Assembly: GCA_045649485.1 (NCBI GenBank)
Contig: JAZRPZ010000063.1
Location: forward strand, 1 to 64,000
DNA length: 64,000 bases
Origin: RUG11247 sp045649485
GTDB lineage: Bacteria; Bacillota; Clostridia; Christensenellales; Aristaeellaceae
Reading direction: 5' to 3'
This document shows, in pieces, positions 42,332 to 51,206 of the stretch. The stretch's first letter is position 1. Each line of letters starts with the position of its first letter. The notes beneath the pieces were generated by a model. That model worked only from the letters and a program-made list of their open reading frames with translations. It was not told where the DNA came from and searched no databases. The position numbers and the translations under genes are program-made.

Positions 42332-42644
42332 TTGTTTCATCCTCCCTGGTCACGAATCGATATATCGCCATGATGTCCTCCCAGTCATACTTGAAATCTT
42401 CTATGCGTTTCAGGCCCGCTTCGGTAATATGGTAATATTTGCGCAGTCTTCCGCCATATTCAACCGTCGTCACCGTCAGCATATAGGCTGATTCCAGACG
42501 TTTCAGAATGGTATACAGCGTAGATTCGGAAAGTTCGATATACGGTTTCATATCTTTTATTATTTTATAGCCGTATGACTCACCGTTCTTTATCGCTGCC
42601 AGCACACACACTTCGAGAAGCCCTCTTTTCAGCTGAACATCCAT
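42324..42644 (-). CDS. PadR family transcriptional regulator
   Basis: 106 residues, winged helix of the short PadR (s1) type: KRGLLEVCVLAAIKNGESYGYKIIKDM, ELSESTLYTILKRLESAYMLTV with the recognition helix, and wing GGRLRKYYHITEAGL. Expected to repress its own operon. The promoter at 42669-42697 carries a partial inverted repeat (ATAC...GTAT, 42665-42690) over the -10, a plausible binding site. Confidence 0.94.
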   Translation of the reverse strand: MDVQLKRGLLEVCVLAAIKNGESYGYKIIKDMKPYIELSESTLYTILKRLESAYMLTVTTVEYGGRLRKYYHITEAGLKRIEDFKYDWEDIMAIYRFVTREDETNE

Positions 42645-42668
42645 ACAATACCCCCTTACGCGATATAC

Positions 42669-42697
42669 ATCATATCACGAAGTATTGTATTTGTCAA
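42669..42697 (-). promoter_or_regulatory. Promoter of the padR operon with candidate operator
   Basis: Minus strand TTGACA (42697-42692), 17 bases, TATGAT (42674-42669). ATACA at 42665 and TGTAT ending at 42690 mirror each other across the -10. Confidence 0.75.
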
Positions 42698-42709
42698 TCA
42701 ACCAAAAAT

Positions 42710-42735
42710 AGAGAGACTTCTTTCAAAGTCTCTCT
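42710..42735 (-). terminator. Terminator of the 67-residue membrane protein gene
   Basis: AGAGAGACTT/AAGTCTCTCT stem, then ATTTTT on the minus strand. Confidence 0.85.
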
Positions 42736-42754
42736 ATCATATATTTTTATACGG

Positions 42755-42958
42755 TCAGTCGTAAAAATCTATTCCGGAAATCATATTGGCACCGTTTGCG
42801 TTCTTTTCGACGGGTTTATTGATGCCCGTTATACTATCGGTGATAAGATTTCCTGCGGCAGCAAGCAGCAGTACCGCAGCAATTATCGCAGCCGCCATAA
42901 ATTTATTTACCTTCGTGTTCTTTGTATATCTTATCCCGCAGCTTCCGTTGCACTTCAT
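42755..42958 (-). CDS. Small single-pass membrane protein
   Basis: 67 residues: a short Cys-containing head (MKCNGSCGIRYTKNTKVNK), one membrane helix (about 21-38, FMAAAIIAAVLLLAAAGNLI) and a polar tail. No family recognised. GAGGTGAC four bases before ATG 42958 and a terminator behind it support a real gene. The head cysteines could bind metal but this is only a guess. Confidence 0.65.
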   Translation of the reverse strand: MKCNGSCGIRYTKNTKVNKFMAAAIIAAVLLLAAAGNLITDSITGINKPVEKNANGANMISGIDFYD

Positions 42959-43052
42959 ATCCGTCACCTCTTTTTATTTATTGATCCTGATTTATAAATA
43001 ACCGTTTTCCCCATTTTTCTAACGCTGCAAAACCGTATTACACATTTTTTCA

Positions 43053-43088
43053 TAAAAAAATGAGGAGCTTATGCTCCTCATTTTCTTA
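43053..43088. terminator. Terminator of the zinc-ribbon gene
   Basis: AATGAGGAGC/GCTCCTCATT stem with loop TTAT, between A-rich and T-rich flanks. Confidence 0.88.
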
Positions 43089-43097
43089 TCAAAACCA

Positions 43098-43613
43098 TCA
43101 ATTCTCGTGATTATACCAGAATTCGGCAGAATCTACGCTGGTCAGCGCAGGCGTCATAGTCATAACGAACATATCGTCGCTGAAGTCAATCTTGATGATC
43201 TTATAACCATCGATACGGATTTCATCGCCGGAGATAACTTCATAATCATATACGGCGATATTCTGGTCGATATAATAGCTGTCGAAATCGTATTCGATCT
43301 CTTTGCCGTCAAAATCAAGACGCAGAGTATAATAAGTGTCGCTATCGCCCTGTTCCACGCGGGACCAGTCAATAGTAGTAAGCTTATCGGAAAGCTCATT
43401 GATTGCACGCTTTTTGGCAATTGCCATAACGCCGCCAACAATGCCGCCGATGATAGCCAGGGCAACAACGATAGCAACAACGATGATAATAACCTTGCTG
43501 CCATTCTTCTTTGCAGGGGCTGCGGAAGCCGCAGGTGCTTCTGCGCTCTGACCGCAGGCAGGGCAGAACTTTACTTCTTCGGGTATCTGAGTCCCGCACT
43601 TGGTACAATACAT
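43098..43613 (-). CDS. Zinc-ribbon membrane protein of unknown function
   Basis: 171 residues: zinc ribbon Cys3/Cys6 and Cys17/Cys20 (YCTKCG, FCPACG), an Ala/Pro linker, a Gly-rich membrane helix (about 41-66), then about 95 extracytoplasmic residues that are acidic and Tyr-rich. The layout is common in Clostridia, but the outer domain is not recognised. ATG 43613 follows GAGGTGG. Promoter: minus TTGCTG (43672-43667), 17 bases, TATAAT (43649-43644). Confidence 0.8.
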   Translation of the reverse strand: MYCTKCGTQIPEEVKFCPACGQSAEAPAASAAPAKKNGSKVIIIVVAIVVALAIIGGIVGGVMAIAKKRAINELSDKLTTIDWSRVEQGDSDTYYTLRLDFDGKEIEYDFDSYYIDQNIAVYDYEVISGDEIRIDGYKIIKIDFSDDMFVMTMTPALTSVDSAEFWYNHEN

Positions 43614-43643
43614 ATATATTCCACCTCTCAAAATGCTTTTTAT

Positions 43644-43672
43644 ATTATACCATCAATCAAAAACATCAGCAA
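43644..43672 (-). promoter_or_regulatory. Promoter of the zinc-ribbon gene
   Basis: TTGCTG, 17 bases, TATAAT with TGG before the -10, on the minus strand. Confidence 0.7.
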
Positions 43673-43697
43673 GCCTGAGGCACATTCAAAATACCGC

Positions 43698-43726
43698 TTG
43701 TTACATATTTTATTATATGGTATCAT
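43698..43726 (+). promoter_or_regulatory. Weak promoter of the FGGY kinase gene
   Basis: TTGTTA (43698-43703), 17 bases, TATCAT (43721-43726) with TGG before it. Confidence 0.5.
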
Positions 43727-43761
43727 ATAATCAGCAAACTACTCAAAAGGAGCGAATATAT

Positions 43762-45288
43762 ATGAATACCTTTCTTGGCATCGAACTGGGCTCCACACGC
43801 ATAAAGGCTGTGGCCATCAATGAAAAGCATGTTCCCGTTTCTTCCGGCGATTATACCTGGGCTTCCTCTTTTGAAAACGGCATCTGGACCTACGATATAT
43901 CCGAAGCCTGGACCGGCCTCAAGACCGCGATCCGCGGTGTGGAAAACCGTGAAAGCGTAAAGGCTGCCGGTATCTCCGGAATGATGCACGGCTATCTCGC
44001 CTTTGACAAGGACTGGAATCTGCTTGCTCCCTTCCGCACATGGCAGAATACCATCACCGCACAGGCTGCTGCCGAGCTGACCGGTATTTTCGGATTCAAT
44101 GTGCCCCAGAGATGGTCCATTGCCCATCTGTATCAGGCAGTACTCAACGGCGAAAAGCACGTGAAGGATATCGCCCACATAACCACTCTCGCAGGATATG
44201 TGCATTACATGCTCACGGGCGTCAATGCCATCGGCGTCGGTGAAGCATCCGGCATGTTCCCCATCGACAGCGAACTCATGTGCTATGACGGCGTTATGAT
44301 CAGGAAATTCCGCGAACTGGTAAAGGACCGCGATCTGGGCTGGGATATCATCGATGTGCTGCCCGGCGTTCTGCCCGCAGGCGCAAGCGCAGGCGTTCTC
44401 ACCGAAGCAGGCGCTGCACTCATCGACAATCTGCTGCCTGCGGGCACTCCTTTTGCGCCTGCAGAGGGTGACGCAGGCACAGGCATGACCGCCACCAACG
44501 CTGTAGCTCCCCGCACCGGCAACGTATCCGCCGGTACTTCCATCTTCTCCATGATCGTACTCGAGAAGCCCCTCTCCAAGGTATATGAAGAGATAGACAT
44601 GGTCACCACCCCCTCCGGCAAGCCCGTAGCCATGGTTCACTGCAACAACTGCACCAATGACACCAATGCATGGGCAAATGTTATCCGCGAGATGACCACC
44701 CTCTTCGGCGCCGATGTATCCACCGGCGAATTGTACACCAAGCTTTACGAGATAAGCCTTCAGGGCGATTCTGACTGCGGCGGCGTAATGGTCTGCAACT
44801 ACATGGCAGGCGAGGGCATTACCCATCTGGATTCCGGCCGTCCCATGGTGCTGCGCCGTCCCGGTGCGAAGTTCACCCTCGCAAACTTCATGCGCGCACA
44901 GCTGTATGCTACCATGTCTACCCTCAAGCTGGGCATGGACATCCTGGCCGGCGATAACGTAGCTATCGACTCCCTCACCGGACACGGCGGACTTTTCAAG
45001 ACCCCCGTTGTCGGCCAGAAATACATGGCTGCCGCCTGCAACGCACCTGTCACCTGCATGGAGACTGCCGGCGAAGGCGGTCCCTACGGCATGGCACTGC
45101 TGGCAGCATACATGTTCAACAAGGCAGAAGATGAAACTCTCGAAGATTATCTCAATGCCAATGTATTTGCCGATGCAAAGAGCTCCACTCTCTCCCCCGA
45201 TAAGGATGACGTTGAGGGCTTCAACCGCTATATTGCCGACTTCACCAAGCTTGTGGATGTCGAACGCGCAGCTGTTGAGCTTATCTGA
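43762..45288 (+). CDS. FGGY family carbohydrate kinase
   Basis: 508 residues, two actin-like domains. ATP/sugar motifs: LGIELGSTRIKAVAI at the N-terminus, ISGMMHGYLAFD, GNVSAGTSIFSMIVLE (phosphate 2-like) and LTGHGGLFKTPVVGQ (adenosine region). Closest by eye to the xylulokinase/ribulokinase group, but the substrate cannot be fixed. Codons are well adapted. AAGGAGCG precedes the ATG. Monocistronic with terminator at 45296. With GH39, SrlD and the sugar isomerases it fits pentose or polyol use. Confidence 0.9.
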   Translation: MNTFLGIELGSTRIKAVAINEKHVPVSSGDYTWASSFENGIWTYDISEAWTGLKTAIRGVENRESVKAAGISGMMHGYLAFDKDWNLLAPFRTWQNTITAQAAAELTGIFGFNVPQRWSIAHLYQAVLNGEKHVKDIAHITTLAGYVHYMLTGVNAIGVGEASGMFPIDSELMCYDGVMIRKFRELVKDRDLGWDIIDVLPGVLPAGASAGVLTEAGAALIDNLLPAGTPFAPAEGDAGTGMTATNAVAPRTGNVSAGTSIFSMIVLEKPLSKVYEEIDMVTTPSGKPVAMVHCNNCTNDTNAWANVIREMTTLFGADVSTGELYTKLYEISLQGDSDCGGVMVCNYMAGEGITHLDSGRPMVLRRPGAKFTLANFMRAQLYATMSTLKLGMDILAGDNVAIDSLTGHGGLFKTPVVGQKYMAAACNAPVTCMETAGEGGPYGMALLAAYMFNKAEDETLEDYLNANVFADAKSSTLSPDKDDVEGFNRYIADFTKLVDVERAAVELI

Positions 45289-45295
45289 ATCCCAT

Positions 45296-45333
45296 AAAAA
45301 AGTACCGCAGAATATCTGCGGTACTTTTTTTGC
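45296..45333. terminator. Terminator of the FGGY kinase gene
   Basis: AGTACCGCAGA/TCTGCGGTACT stem, T7. Confidence 0.92.
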
Positions 45334-45384
45334 ATGACCATATGAATATTCATACTGAGTTTATAAATATAGGTTATTGTAATA

Positions 45385-45503
45385 CTGCCCGATATTGGGC
45401 AGGCTATATCCTGAATTGCTTTAATACAAGTACAGCAAAAGCGACGCGTGCATAACGGTGCAGACGGAAAAGTCACCGGGCGCGATTCTATCATTGATAG
45501 AAT
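45385..45503. promoter_or_regulatory. Non-coding stretch with two palindromes upstream of the DUF5685 gene
   Basis: The 230 bases before 45568 contain CTGCCC/GGGCAG (45385-45402) and ATTCTATCA/TGATAGAAT (45485-45503, perfect). TTGACA at 45518 has only a poor -10 (TTATCC) 17 bases on. It may hold a regulator site or structured leader; no known riboswitch pattern is recognised. Confidence 0.35.
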
Positions 45504-45567
45504 TAAAGGAAGCTGAGTTGACAACAGAAGTTGCGGGATGTTATCCTTTAATCATCAGGAGGCGCTT

Positions 45568-46407
45568 ATGTTTGGCTATGTGGTAGTAAACCGGGAGACG
45601 ATCTCTCCCGAAAGCGAAGCACGTTACCGCGCGTATTACTGCGGATTGTGCAAAGCACTCAGAAAACGGCATGGCTTGTCGGGTGCGCTCACATTGAGCA
45701 ACGACATGACATTCCTCTATATGCTGCTCACCGCGCTTTATGAGCCCGAGGAGACTTACGGCAGTGAGCGCTGCATGATGCATCCCATAAAAAAGCACGA
45801 CTGGATATACAGCGAAGCCGCAGATTATGCCGCGGATATGAATGTGATGCTGGCCTATCATCTGTGTATGGATTCGTGGCGGGATGAAAAGAAACTTTTC
45901 TCGCTTGCGGAAGCCAATCTCATCAAGAAGGCTTACGAAAAAGTGGCCCGGATCTACCCTGAGAAATGCGAATTCGTGGGCGATATGATACGAGCTCTCT
46001 CCGATATCGAGTCAAAAGCTCCCAACGGCGATATAGACAGTCCCACAAACCTGACGGGTGAACTTATCGGCGAGATATTCGCCTGGAAGGATGACGAATG
46101 GAAAAACCCGCTCACGCGCATGGGCGCTGCTCTGGGCAGGTTCATTTACATCATGGACGCTTATGACGACCTGCCGAAAGACCTGAAAAAGAATTGCTAT
46201 AATCCACTGAAGCCCATTGCCGATGTGGAAGATTATGAGGACAGGTGCCTCGATATGCTTACGATGCACATTGCCGAATGCACGGAAGAATTCGAGATGC
46301 TGCCGATCATACGCGATGCGGGGCTCATCCGCAACGTACTGTATTCCGGCGTATGGAGCAAATACGCCTTCATCCAGAACAGGAAGGACAAGGACAACAA
46401 GAAATGA
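45568..46407 (+). CDS. DUF5685 family protein
   Basis: 279 residues. The start MFGYVVVNRETISPESEARYRAYYCGLCKAL, with a CxxC in a Tyr/Arg-rich context, is typical of DUF5685; LSNDMTFLYMLLTAL and the helical remainder with GRFIYIMDAYDDLPKD (an Asp-rich DAxDDxxKD motif reminiscent of metal-binding all-helical enzymes) follow. Function is unknown. AGGAGG sets ATG 45568. It overlaps the next gene, a J-domain protein, by ATGA, so the two products probably act together. Confidence 0.83.
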   Translation: MFGYVVVNRETISPESEARYRAYYCGLCKALRKRHGLSGALTLSNDMTFLYMLLTALYEPEETYGSERCMMHPIKKHDWIYSEAADYAADMNVMLAYHLCMDSWRDEKKLFSLAEANLIKKAYEKVARIYPEKCEFVGDMIRALSDIESKAPNGDIDSPTNLTGELIGEIFAWKDDEWKNPLTRMGAALGRFIYIMDAYDDLPKDLKKNCYNPLKPIADVEDYEDRCLDMLTMHIAECTEEFEMLPIIRDAGLIRNVLYSGVWSKYAFIQNRKDKDNKK

Positions 46408-47108
46408 ACGATCCCTTCAGCACGCTTGGTGTTACGCCAAACGCCACCGAAGATGAAATAAAATCTGCATACCGCAAACTCGCCAAGAAATATCATCCCG
46501 ATGTCAACGGCGGTTCAGCCGATTCGGAAGCCAAGATGAAAGAGATCAACGAGGCTTATTCCGAAGCCCTGAAGATAAAGCGCAGCGGCGGCACATATAA
46601 TCCCGGCGCACGCAATGCCGGCGGCTATCAGCAGGGCGGTTATGGATATTCCCGTCAGCAGGCGGGCTATGACGATCCCTTTGCCGGATTCGGTTTTGGC
46701 GATTTTGGCTTTGGCGGTTATCAGCGCACCGGCTATCAGTCCACCGACCCCGAGCTGCGCGCAGTACGCAATTATATAAATGCCGGCCATTATCAGGAGG
46801 CAATAAATCTGCTACAGCGCACCAGTTCCCGCTCCGCAGAATGGTTCTATCTCTCCGCCCGCGCCAACATCGGTCTGGGCAATCGGGCCGCCGCGCTCAA
46901 TTATGCACGTCAGGCTGCACAGATGGATCCCGATAATTACGAATATGCACAGCTGCTGGCACGACTGGAAGGCAATGCCAATGCTTACCGGCACCGCAGC
47001 ACCACTTACGGAGGCATCCCCCTCACCCAGTGCAATAACCCCTGTATGTGGATATGCTTCATGAATATGCTCTGCAATTTCTGCTGCGGCGGTTTCTACT
47101 GCTGCTGA
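46404..47108 (+). CDS. J-domain protein with TPR-like part and Cys-rich tail
   Basis: 234 residues. J domain (1-65) with His-Pro-Asp in KKYHPDVNGG, which stimulates DnaK ATPase. Then a Gly/Tyr/Gln-rich linker with Phe-Gly repeats (GFGFGDFGFGGY), two TPR-like helical pairs (YINAGHYQEAINLLQRT, RANIGLGNRAAALNYARQA), and a hydrophobic tail with nine Cys in 25 residues, ending CCGGFYCC. The DnaJ zinc finger is absent, so this is a class C J-protein. The tail might bind metal or a membrane. Start overlaps the DUF5685 stop. Confidence 0.88.
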   Translation: MNDPFSTLGVTPNATEDEIKSAYRKLAKKYHPDVNGGSADSEAKMKEINEAYSEALKIKRSGGTYNPGARNAGGYQQGGYGYSRQQAGYDDPFAGFGFGDFGFGGYQRTGYQSTDPELRAVRNYINAGHYQEAINLLQRTSSRSAEWFYLSARANIGLGNRAAALNYARQAAQMDPDNYEYAQLLARLEGNANAYRHRSTTYGGIPLTQCNNPCMWICFMNMLCNFCCGGFYCC

Positions 47109-47111
47109 TAA

Positions 47112-47152
47112 AAAAAGACCTCTTAGCCATAAAATGCTAAGAGGTCTTTTTT
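47112..47152. terminator. Bidirectional terminator
   Basis: AAGACCTCTTAGC/GCTAAGAGGTCTT stem with T-rich end. Confidence 0.92.
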
Positions 47153-48023
47153 ATGCCTTTACGGGAGAAACCCACGCACGTTTGCCGTTTGCGTCTATTA
47201 CTTCGCAGCGTATCCAGCGCTCATTATCCCTCAGCGAATATTCCGCATGAGTCAGCCCTTCGCCGTTTACGCAGCGGTTGGGTGCCCAGGGGGCATTCGA
47301 GAAGAACACCACGTGGCTTGCGGGAGAACAATCAACGGAATAGATCCTCTTTTCGGGATCATATTCGGCCTTTATGATCTCAGGTCCCTGAGTGCAGTAC
47401 ATATTGCCCTGTTTCATTGCGGCAATAAGGGACTCGGCGGTGCATTCTTCCGCCTGGATCATATTAACACCCATGCCGGGTTCGCCTTCATAATAATGAG
47501 TATCGTCACCGGTGAAGAAGGTGATGAACTTGCCATGATTTGCACAGATATCAAGCTGAGTCATGGAATATGCGCGGTCAACGCCATAGGGTATGCCGGA
47601 AACTGCGTTGAAGACCTCGGCGCCTGCGATGCCATCAAGCGTCATCATAAATTCCAGAGTATTCATCGACCATGCGGGATGTGCACAGATCGCTGCGCCG
47701 CCCACTTCGTTTATGCGGGCGATGCACTTTTTATAATCATCACCGCGTACGATTCCCGGGTCTGCGCCGTCGGGCAGTACCGCTACCACATGCAGCACCT
47801 GATCTTCAAAGGTAAAATCATATTCCACGCCGCGAAGCGCCAGCATATTTCCCCTGCGGGTCTCATTGCTCAGGTGCCAATGATCGGATACTACAAGAAA
47901 ATCGTGACCCATACCTGCATACAAATCGAGGCAGTCATCATATTCCTTGCGTCCATCACTGTAACGGGTATGAACATGAGTATTTCCCTTGAATACTTTT
48001 TTGGAAGGATCGATTATCAGCAT
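47151..48023 (-). CDS. PHP-domain hydrolase
   Basis: 290 residues. PHP metal motifs GNTHVHTRYSDG, VVSDHWH, ICAHPAW and FTGDDTHYY. The C-terminal 70 residues are a beta domain. Members hydrolyse phosphoesters; substrate unknown. It starts inside the end of the CrtO-like gene (7-base overlap), so the two are translationally coupled. Confidence 0.87.
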   Translation of the reverse strand: MLIIDPSKKVFKGNTHVHTRYSDGRKEYDDCLDLYAGMGHDFLVVSDHWHLSNETRRGNMLALRGVEYDFTFEDQVLHVVAVLPDGADPGIVRGDDYKKCIARINEVGGAAICAHPAWSMNTLEFMMTLDGIAGAEVFNAVSGIPYGVDRAYSMTQLDICANHGKFITFFTGDDTHYYEGEPGMGVNMIQAEECTAESLIAAMKQGNMYCTQGPEIIKAEYDPEKRIYSVDCSPASHVVFFSNAPWAPNRCVNGEGLTHAEYSLRDNERWIRCEVIDANGKRAWVSPVKA

Positions 48024-48493
48024 TTTTCTTTCCTCTTTTCCATCCGTTTTTGTATTTCCACCAGCCTCGGCCGGTTATAGCGCTGAATTATTATAAATAT
48101 CATATTGCCAAGCGCATATATTGCCGCTGCCAGAAATCCGCCGAAACCGCGCATCGTGCGATAGACCATGGGCGAAACAAAAATTATGAGCAGCCAGTGC
48201 ACCAATTCGGCAACGCAGGTTTCTCTTATGAGTCTGCCCATCTTCCGGGCATCGCCGGCAAGATGCGCCTTCTTTTTTACCATGCCGGGAATGATGCGGC
48301 TCATATCAGGCACAGAATCCTTCCAATGACGTACACCCAGCTTATGATATATTCTGCCGCCGCGCTCCCATTTATAACATCTGTACAGGATCGACTTTGG
48401 ATCGAACCATTCGCGGGGCAGCATCTGACCAATAACAAAAAACAGCAAACCACCAAGCGCGGCTATTATCACCGCCGAAACGATACCCGACAT
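48017..48493 (-). CDS. CrtO-like (glycosyl-diaponeurosporenoate acyltransferase family) membrane protein
   Basis: 158 residues with an N-terminal membrane helix and two more near 100-145. The pattern YKWERGGRIYHKLGVRHWKDSVPDM, then RETCVAELVHWLLIIFVSPM and the end IQRYNRPRL, is that of the CrtO acyltransferase family of staphyloxanthin synthesis. No other carotenoid gene is nearby, so its real acyl acceptor is unknown. ATG 48493 follows AAGGCGG; an earlier TTG is unlikely. Confidence 0.78.
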   Translation of the reverse strand: MSGIVSAVIIAALGGLLFFVIGQMLPREWFDPKSILYRCYKWERGGRIYHKLGVRHWKDSVPDMSRIIPGMVKKKAHLAGDARKMGRLIRETCVAELVHWLLIIFVSPMVYRTMRGFGGFLAAAIYALGNMIFIIIQRYNRPRLVEIQKRMEKRKEKC

Positions 48494-48619
48494 CGCGCAC
48501 CGCCTTTCCAAATTCCGTATGATATATTATACACCTTTTTCTTTCATATGCCCATTGCATTTATACACAATCAGCGGTAAAATATAGGCGAAATATATGA
48601 CCGAAAGGGAGTTTCGCTT

Positions 48620-49525
48620 ATGAAGATTTGTGTTCAGACCGCACCCCTTGTGGATAAATTCGGCATCGACGGTGCTTTTGCCATGATCAGCAAAGCCGGC
48701 ATCGATGGCGTCGATTTCAATATCGATACCGAACTTCCCGGCAGAAATATCAGAGAAGGCATCCCCTCCGATCTTTTCAGCAAAAGCGATAAAGAAATAA
48801 TCGAATTTGCACGTCCCTATAAAGAAGCAGGCGAAAAGTACGGAATCTATTTCCATCAGATGCACGCCCCCTTCCCCTCCTATGTCGAGAACGAGACCGG
48901 CAATGATCTCGTAATGGACGCTATCAAGAAGTGCATCATGGTATGCGGTTATCTCAACTGCAAGAACATCATCGTTCACCCCATGTTCCTGGGTTATGAT
49001 GCCAAACTCGACCTCAAGACCGAATGGGATATCAACATTGCCCGCTATTCCGAGCTCATTCCCACTGCAAAGCAGTACGGCGTAACCGTATGCCTCGAGA
49101 ATATGTTCACCGGCTATAAGGGCAAGCTCTATGCCGCCGTATGTGCCGAAATGAGCGAGGCAAACCGCTACATCGACACCCTCAACGAGATCGCCGGCGA
49201 AAAGGTATTCGGCTTCTGTCTGGATATCGGTCATGCGCTGCTGGTTGGCAAGGACATGTACACCACCATCATGGAGATCGCACCCAACCTCACCACCCTG
49301 CACATCCATGACAACAACGGCATCAACGACCAGCACCTGTTCCCCTACAGCGGCGTCAATGACTGGAACCGTTTCCTGAAGGGTCTGAAGGATGCCGGCT
49401 ACAAGGGCGCGCTCAGCTTCGAGACATTCAACGCATTCCAGGTCATCGACGATGAACTGGCTCAGGATGCCCTTTACTGGCAGGCAGCCATTGGCCGCAT
49501 GTTCGTAAAGCGCATTGAAGGCTGA
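48620..49525 (+). CDS. Sugar phosphate isomerase/epimerase-like TIM barrel
   Basis: 301 residues of the AP-endonuclease 2/xylose-isomerase-like family. Metal residues: Glu in VCLENMF, Asp-His in LDIGHAL, His-Asp in LHIHDNNG and Glu in LSFETFN. It may interconvert sugars or polyols; the exact reaction is unknown. GAAAGGGAG precedes ATG 48620. Monocistronic; terminator at 49557. Confidence 0.87.
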   Translation: MKICVQTAPLVDKFGIDGAFAMISKAGIDGVDFNIDTELPGRNIREGIPSDLFSKSDKEIIEFARPYKEAGEKYGIYFHQMHAPFPSYVENETGNDLVMDAIKKCIMVCGYLNCKNIIVHPMFLGYDAKLDLKTEWDINIARYSELIPTAKQYGVTVCLENMFTGYKGKLYAAVCAEMSEANRYIDTLNEIAGEKVFGFCLDIGHALLVGKDMYTTIMEIAPNLTTLHIHDNNGINDQHLFPYSGVNDWNRFLKGLKDAGYKGALSFETFNAFQVIDDELAQDALYWQAAIGRMFVKRIEG

Positions 49526-49556
49526 TGTTTCAAAACCAAAAATATCCGTTCTAATA

Positions 49557-49597
49557 AATACCCTCTTTACCGGTTTTCCGGTAAAGAGGGTATTTAA
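49557..49597. terminator. Bidirectional terminator
   Basis: TACCCTCTTTACCGG/CCGGTAAAGAGGGTA perfect 15-bp stem, loop TTTT. Confidence 0.92.
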
Positions 49598-49632
49598 ATG
49601 CAGCACAGATATGCAATTTCGGTACTGTTCAC

Positions 49633-50142
49633 TTATTCACATGATTCGTCCGCCAGATTCGATTTTATCCGCCAAATTGCTGCCGCGATGAAAACGCAGA
49701 ACATTCCGATATATGTGAGAACTTTTCTGCCATCCTCGTACTCGACAGCTGCGATACCGTAGGTTGCGTGCGTTTTTCCCAATGCTATCCTGATTATTTT
49801 GACATCAAGCGAATCCTTCAAAACAGTGATCACTTTCACATCATCGTAGCGCAGCGGCATAGGTATCGCCTCAGCATACGCATATGCCTTGCAGAAGCTT
49901 TTTTCGGATGAATACAGCTCATTTTCGGTGAAGATATATGCAAACTCATTGATGATGCCCACAGCCGCTATCTCCTCTACCGGACCTTCGTAATTGCAGG
50001 CCTTTATCGCGGCTTCAAGCTGTTCGGGCTTCAGCTTTTCGGGAGCCTGGGGATAACAGGAAATCGCCTTCTTGTTTACTTCCCTAAGCATCTTGGGAGT
50101 TATTCCAAGCACCGCTTCACGGACTTTTTCAAATCGTGTCAT
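49633..50142 (-). CDS. Hypothetical protein with C-terminal membrane helix
   Basis: 169 residues, not recognised. Soluble alpha/beta part (FEKVREAVLGITPKMLREVNKK; YDDVKVITVLKDSLDVKIIRIAL, like a PH-type beta sheet) followed by a hydrophobic helix (LTYIGMFCVFIAAAIW, about 140-156). GGTGG five bases before ATG 50142. It lies 22 bases after another membrane hypothetical on the same strand, so both may form one unit. Confidence 0.65.
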   Translation of the reverse strand: MTRFEKVREAVLGITPKMLREVNKKAISCYPQAPEKLKPEQLEAAIKACNYEGPVEEIAAVGIINEFAYIFTENELYSSEKSFCKAYAYAEAIPMPLRYDDVKVITVLKDSLDVKIIRIALGKTHATYGIAAVEYEDGRKVLTYIGMFCVFIAAAIWRIKSNLADESCE

Positions 50143-50164
50143 ATGTACCACCATTCCATTTATT

Positions 50165-51184
50165 TTACTTTATTCTGTACTTTTTACGAAGCATGTTTGC
50201 TTTATCGACTATTCTGCCGATATTCTCAGCGCGTTCTTTCAATTCCGCATTGAAATAGCCGTAGCTGTTGAAATACCATGCAAGCATGAATGTCAGATAT
50301 CTGTGGGCGTCAAGCGCATCCGCTTCCACTGCGCGCACCAATCGTATGGCATTGCTCTTCAACTTCTTTTTGCCGAATGCATTGCGGGACACGACCATCA
50401 TAATAATAAACGCAATAATAGGGACTATGGGAGCCATAATGATATAATCCATGCTCATAACGGTTTCCGGATTTGTATACAATCCCAGATGGACAGCCGA
50501 AGCCAGTCCAATTATCAGATAGCCGGGTATTGAGGTGCAAAACATCAATATCGCCACAAGAGCTCCGTATACTATACCCACAACTGTGGCGGTATCTTCA
50601 GGAATAACCAGTCTCAGTTGTTCAAATCCGGGAACAAAACCTATAAGCGGGGCTATCAGCGTGACAAACAGCAGCAGATGAAGCAGGAATAATTTCTTTC
50701 CCGAATTAAGACCAGCCTTTTCCTTTTCAAATGCTTCATCGGCATTGATTACGTTTTCATAGCTTTCCGTCATGTGATCGCATGACTGATCTCTAAGGTC
50801 TGCGTACACATCTCCCGACTCAGAGAGTTTACCGATATATATATTTTCCTTCGGAAATGCATGTATGCCATTTTCAACAGAAGCCCTGTATACTTTTTCC
50901 ACAAGAAATTTCCACAGATCAGTTCTGTACTTCTTTACGGCAGTTTTTAAGGCATTGCTGCGTCTCTTTTCTGCCTCTTCACGTTCATCGTCCGAATAAG
51001 TCAAATATTCTGCCTCTACCCTTGAAAATTTATAACTTGCGAGCGCTTCAGCTATGGCATTATACATAACATCGTTCGAACTATTATCGAATCTACCGCA
51101 AGTCTGAAATTCTTCTTTTATTTTCCAATCCTTATCCAGTTCCGGATAATATTCCTGATATGTCAAAAGTTTCGTCTGTTTCAT
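50165..51184 (-). CDS. Hypothetical membrane protein
   Basis: 339 residues, not recognised. The N-terminal 180 residues are soluble and charged (DDEREEAEKRRSNALKTAVKKYRT); then about four membrane helices (190-295: LFLLHLLLFVTLIAPLIG, TVVGIVYGALVAILMF, GYLIIGLASAVHLGLY, IMAPIVPIIAFIIMMVV) and a basic helical tail. ATG 51184 with AGGAGG ten bases upstream; a consensus promoter gives only a 16-base leader. It precedes the smaller hypothetical at 49633. Confidence 0.7.
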   Translation of the reverse strand: MKQTKLLTYQEYYPELDKDWKIKEEFQTCGRFDNSSNDVMYNAIAEALASYKFSRVEAEYLTYSDDEREEAEKRRSNALKTAVKKYRTDLWKFLVEKVYRASVENGIHAFPKENIYIGKLSESGDVYADLRDQSCDHMTESYENVINADEAFEKEKAGLNSGKKLFLLHLLLFVTLIAPLIGFVPGFEQLRLVIPEDTATVVGIVYGALVAILMFCTSIPGYLIIGLASAVHLGLYTNPETVMSMDYIIMAPIVPIIAFIIMMVVSRNAFGKKKLKSNAIRLVRAVEADALDAHRYLTFMLAWYFNSYGYFNAELKERAENIGRIVDKANMLRKKYRIK

Positions 51185-51206
51185 TCTGCAGATACCTCCT
51201 ATGATT

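Noticed and set aside
45335..45567. Riboswitch upstream of DUF5685
   Set aside because: I compared it mentally with c-di-GMP, glycine, ZTP and cobalamin patterns and found no matching core; it remains an unassigned leader.
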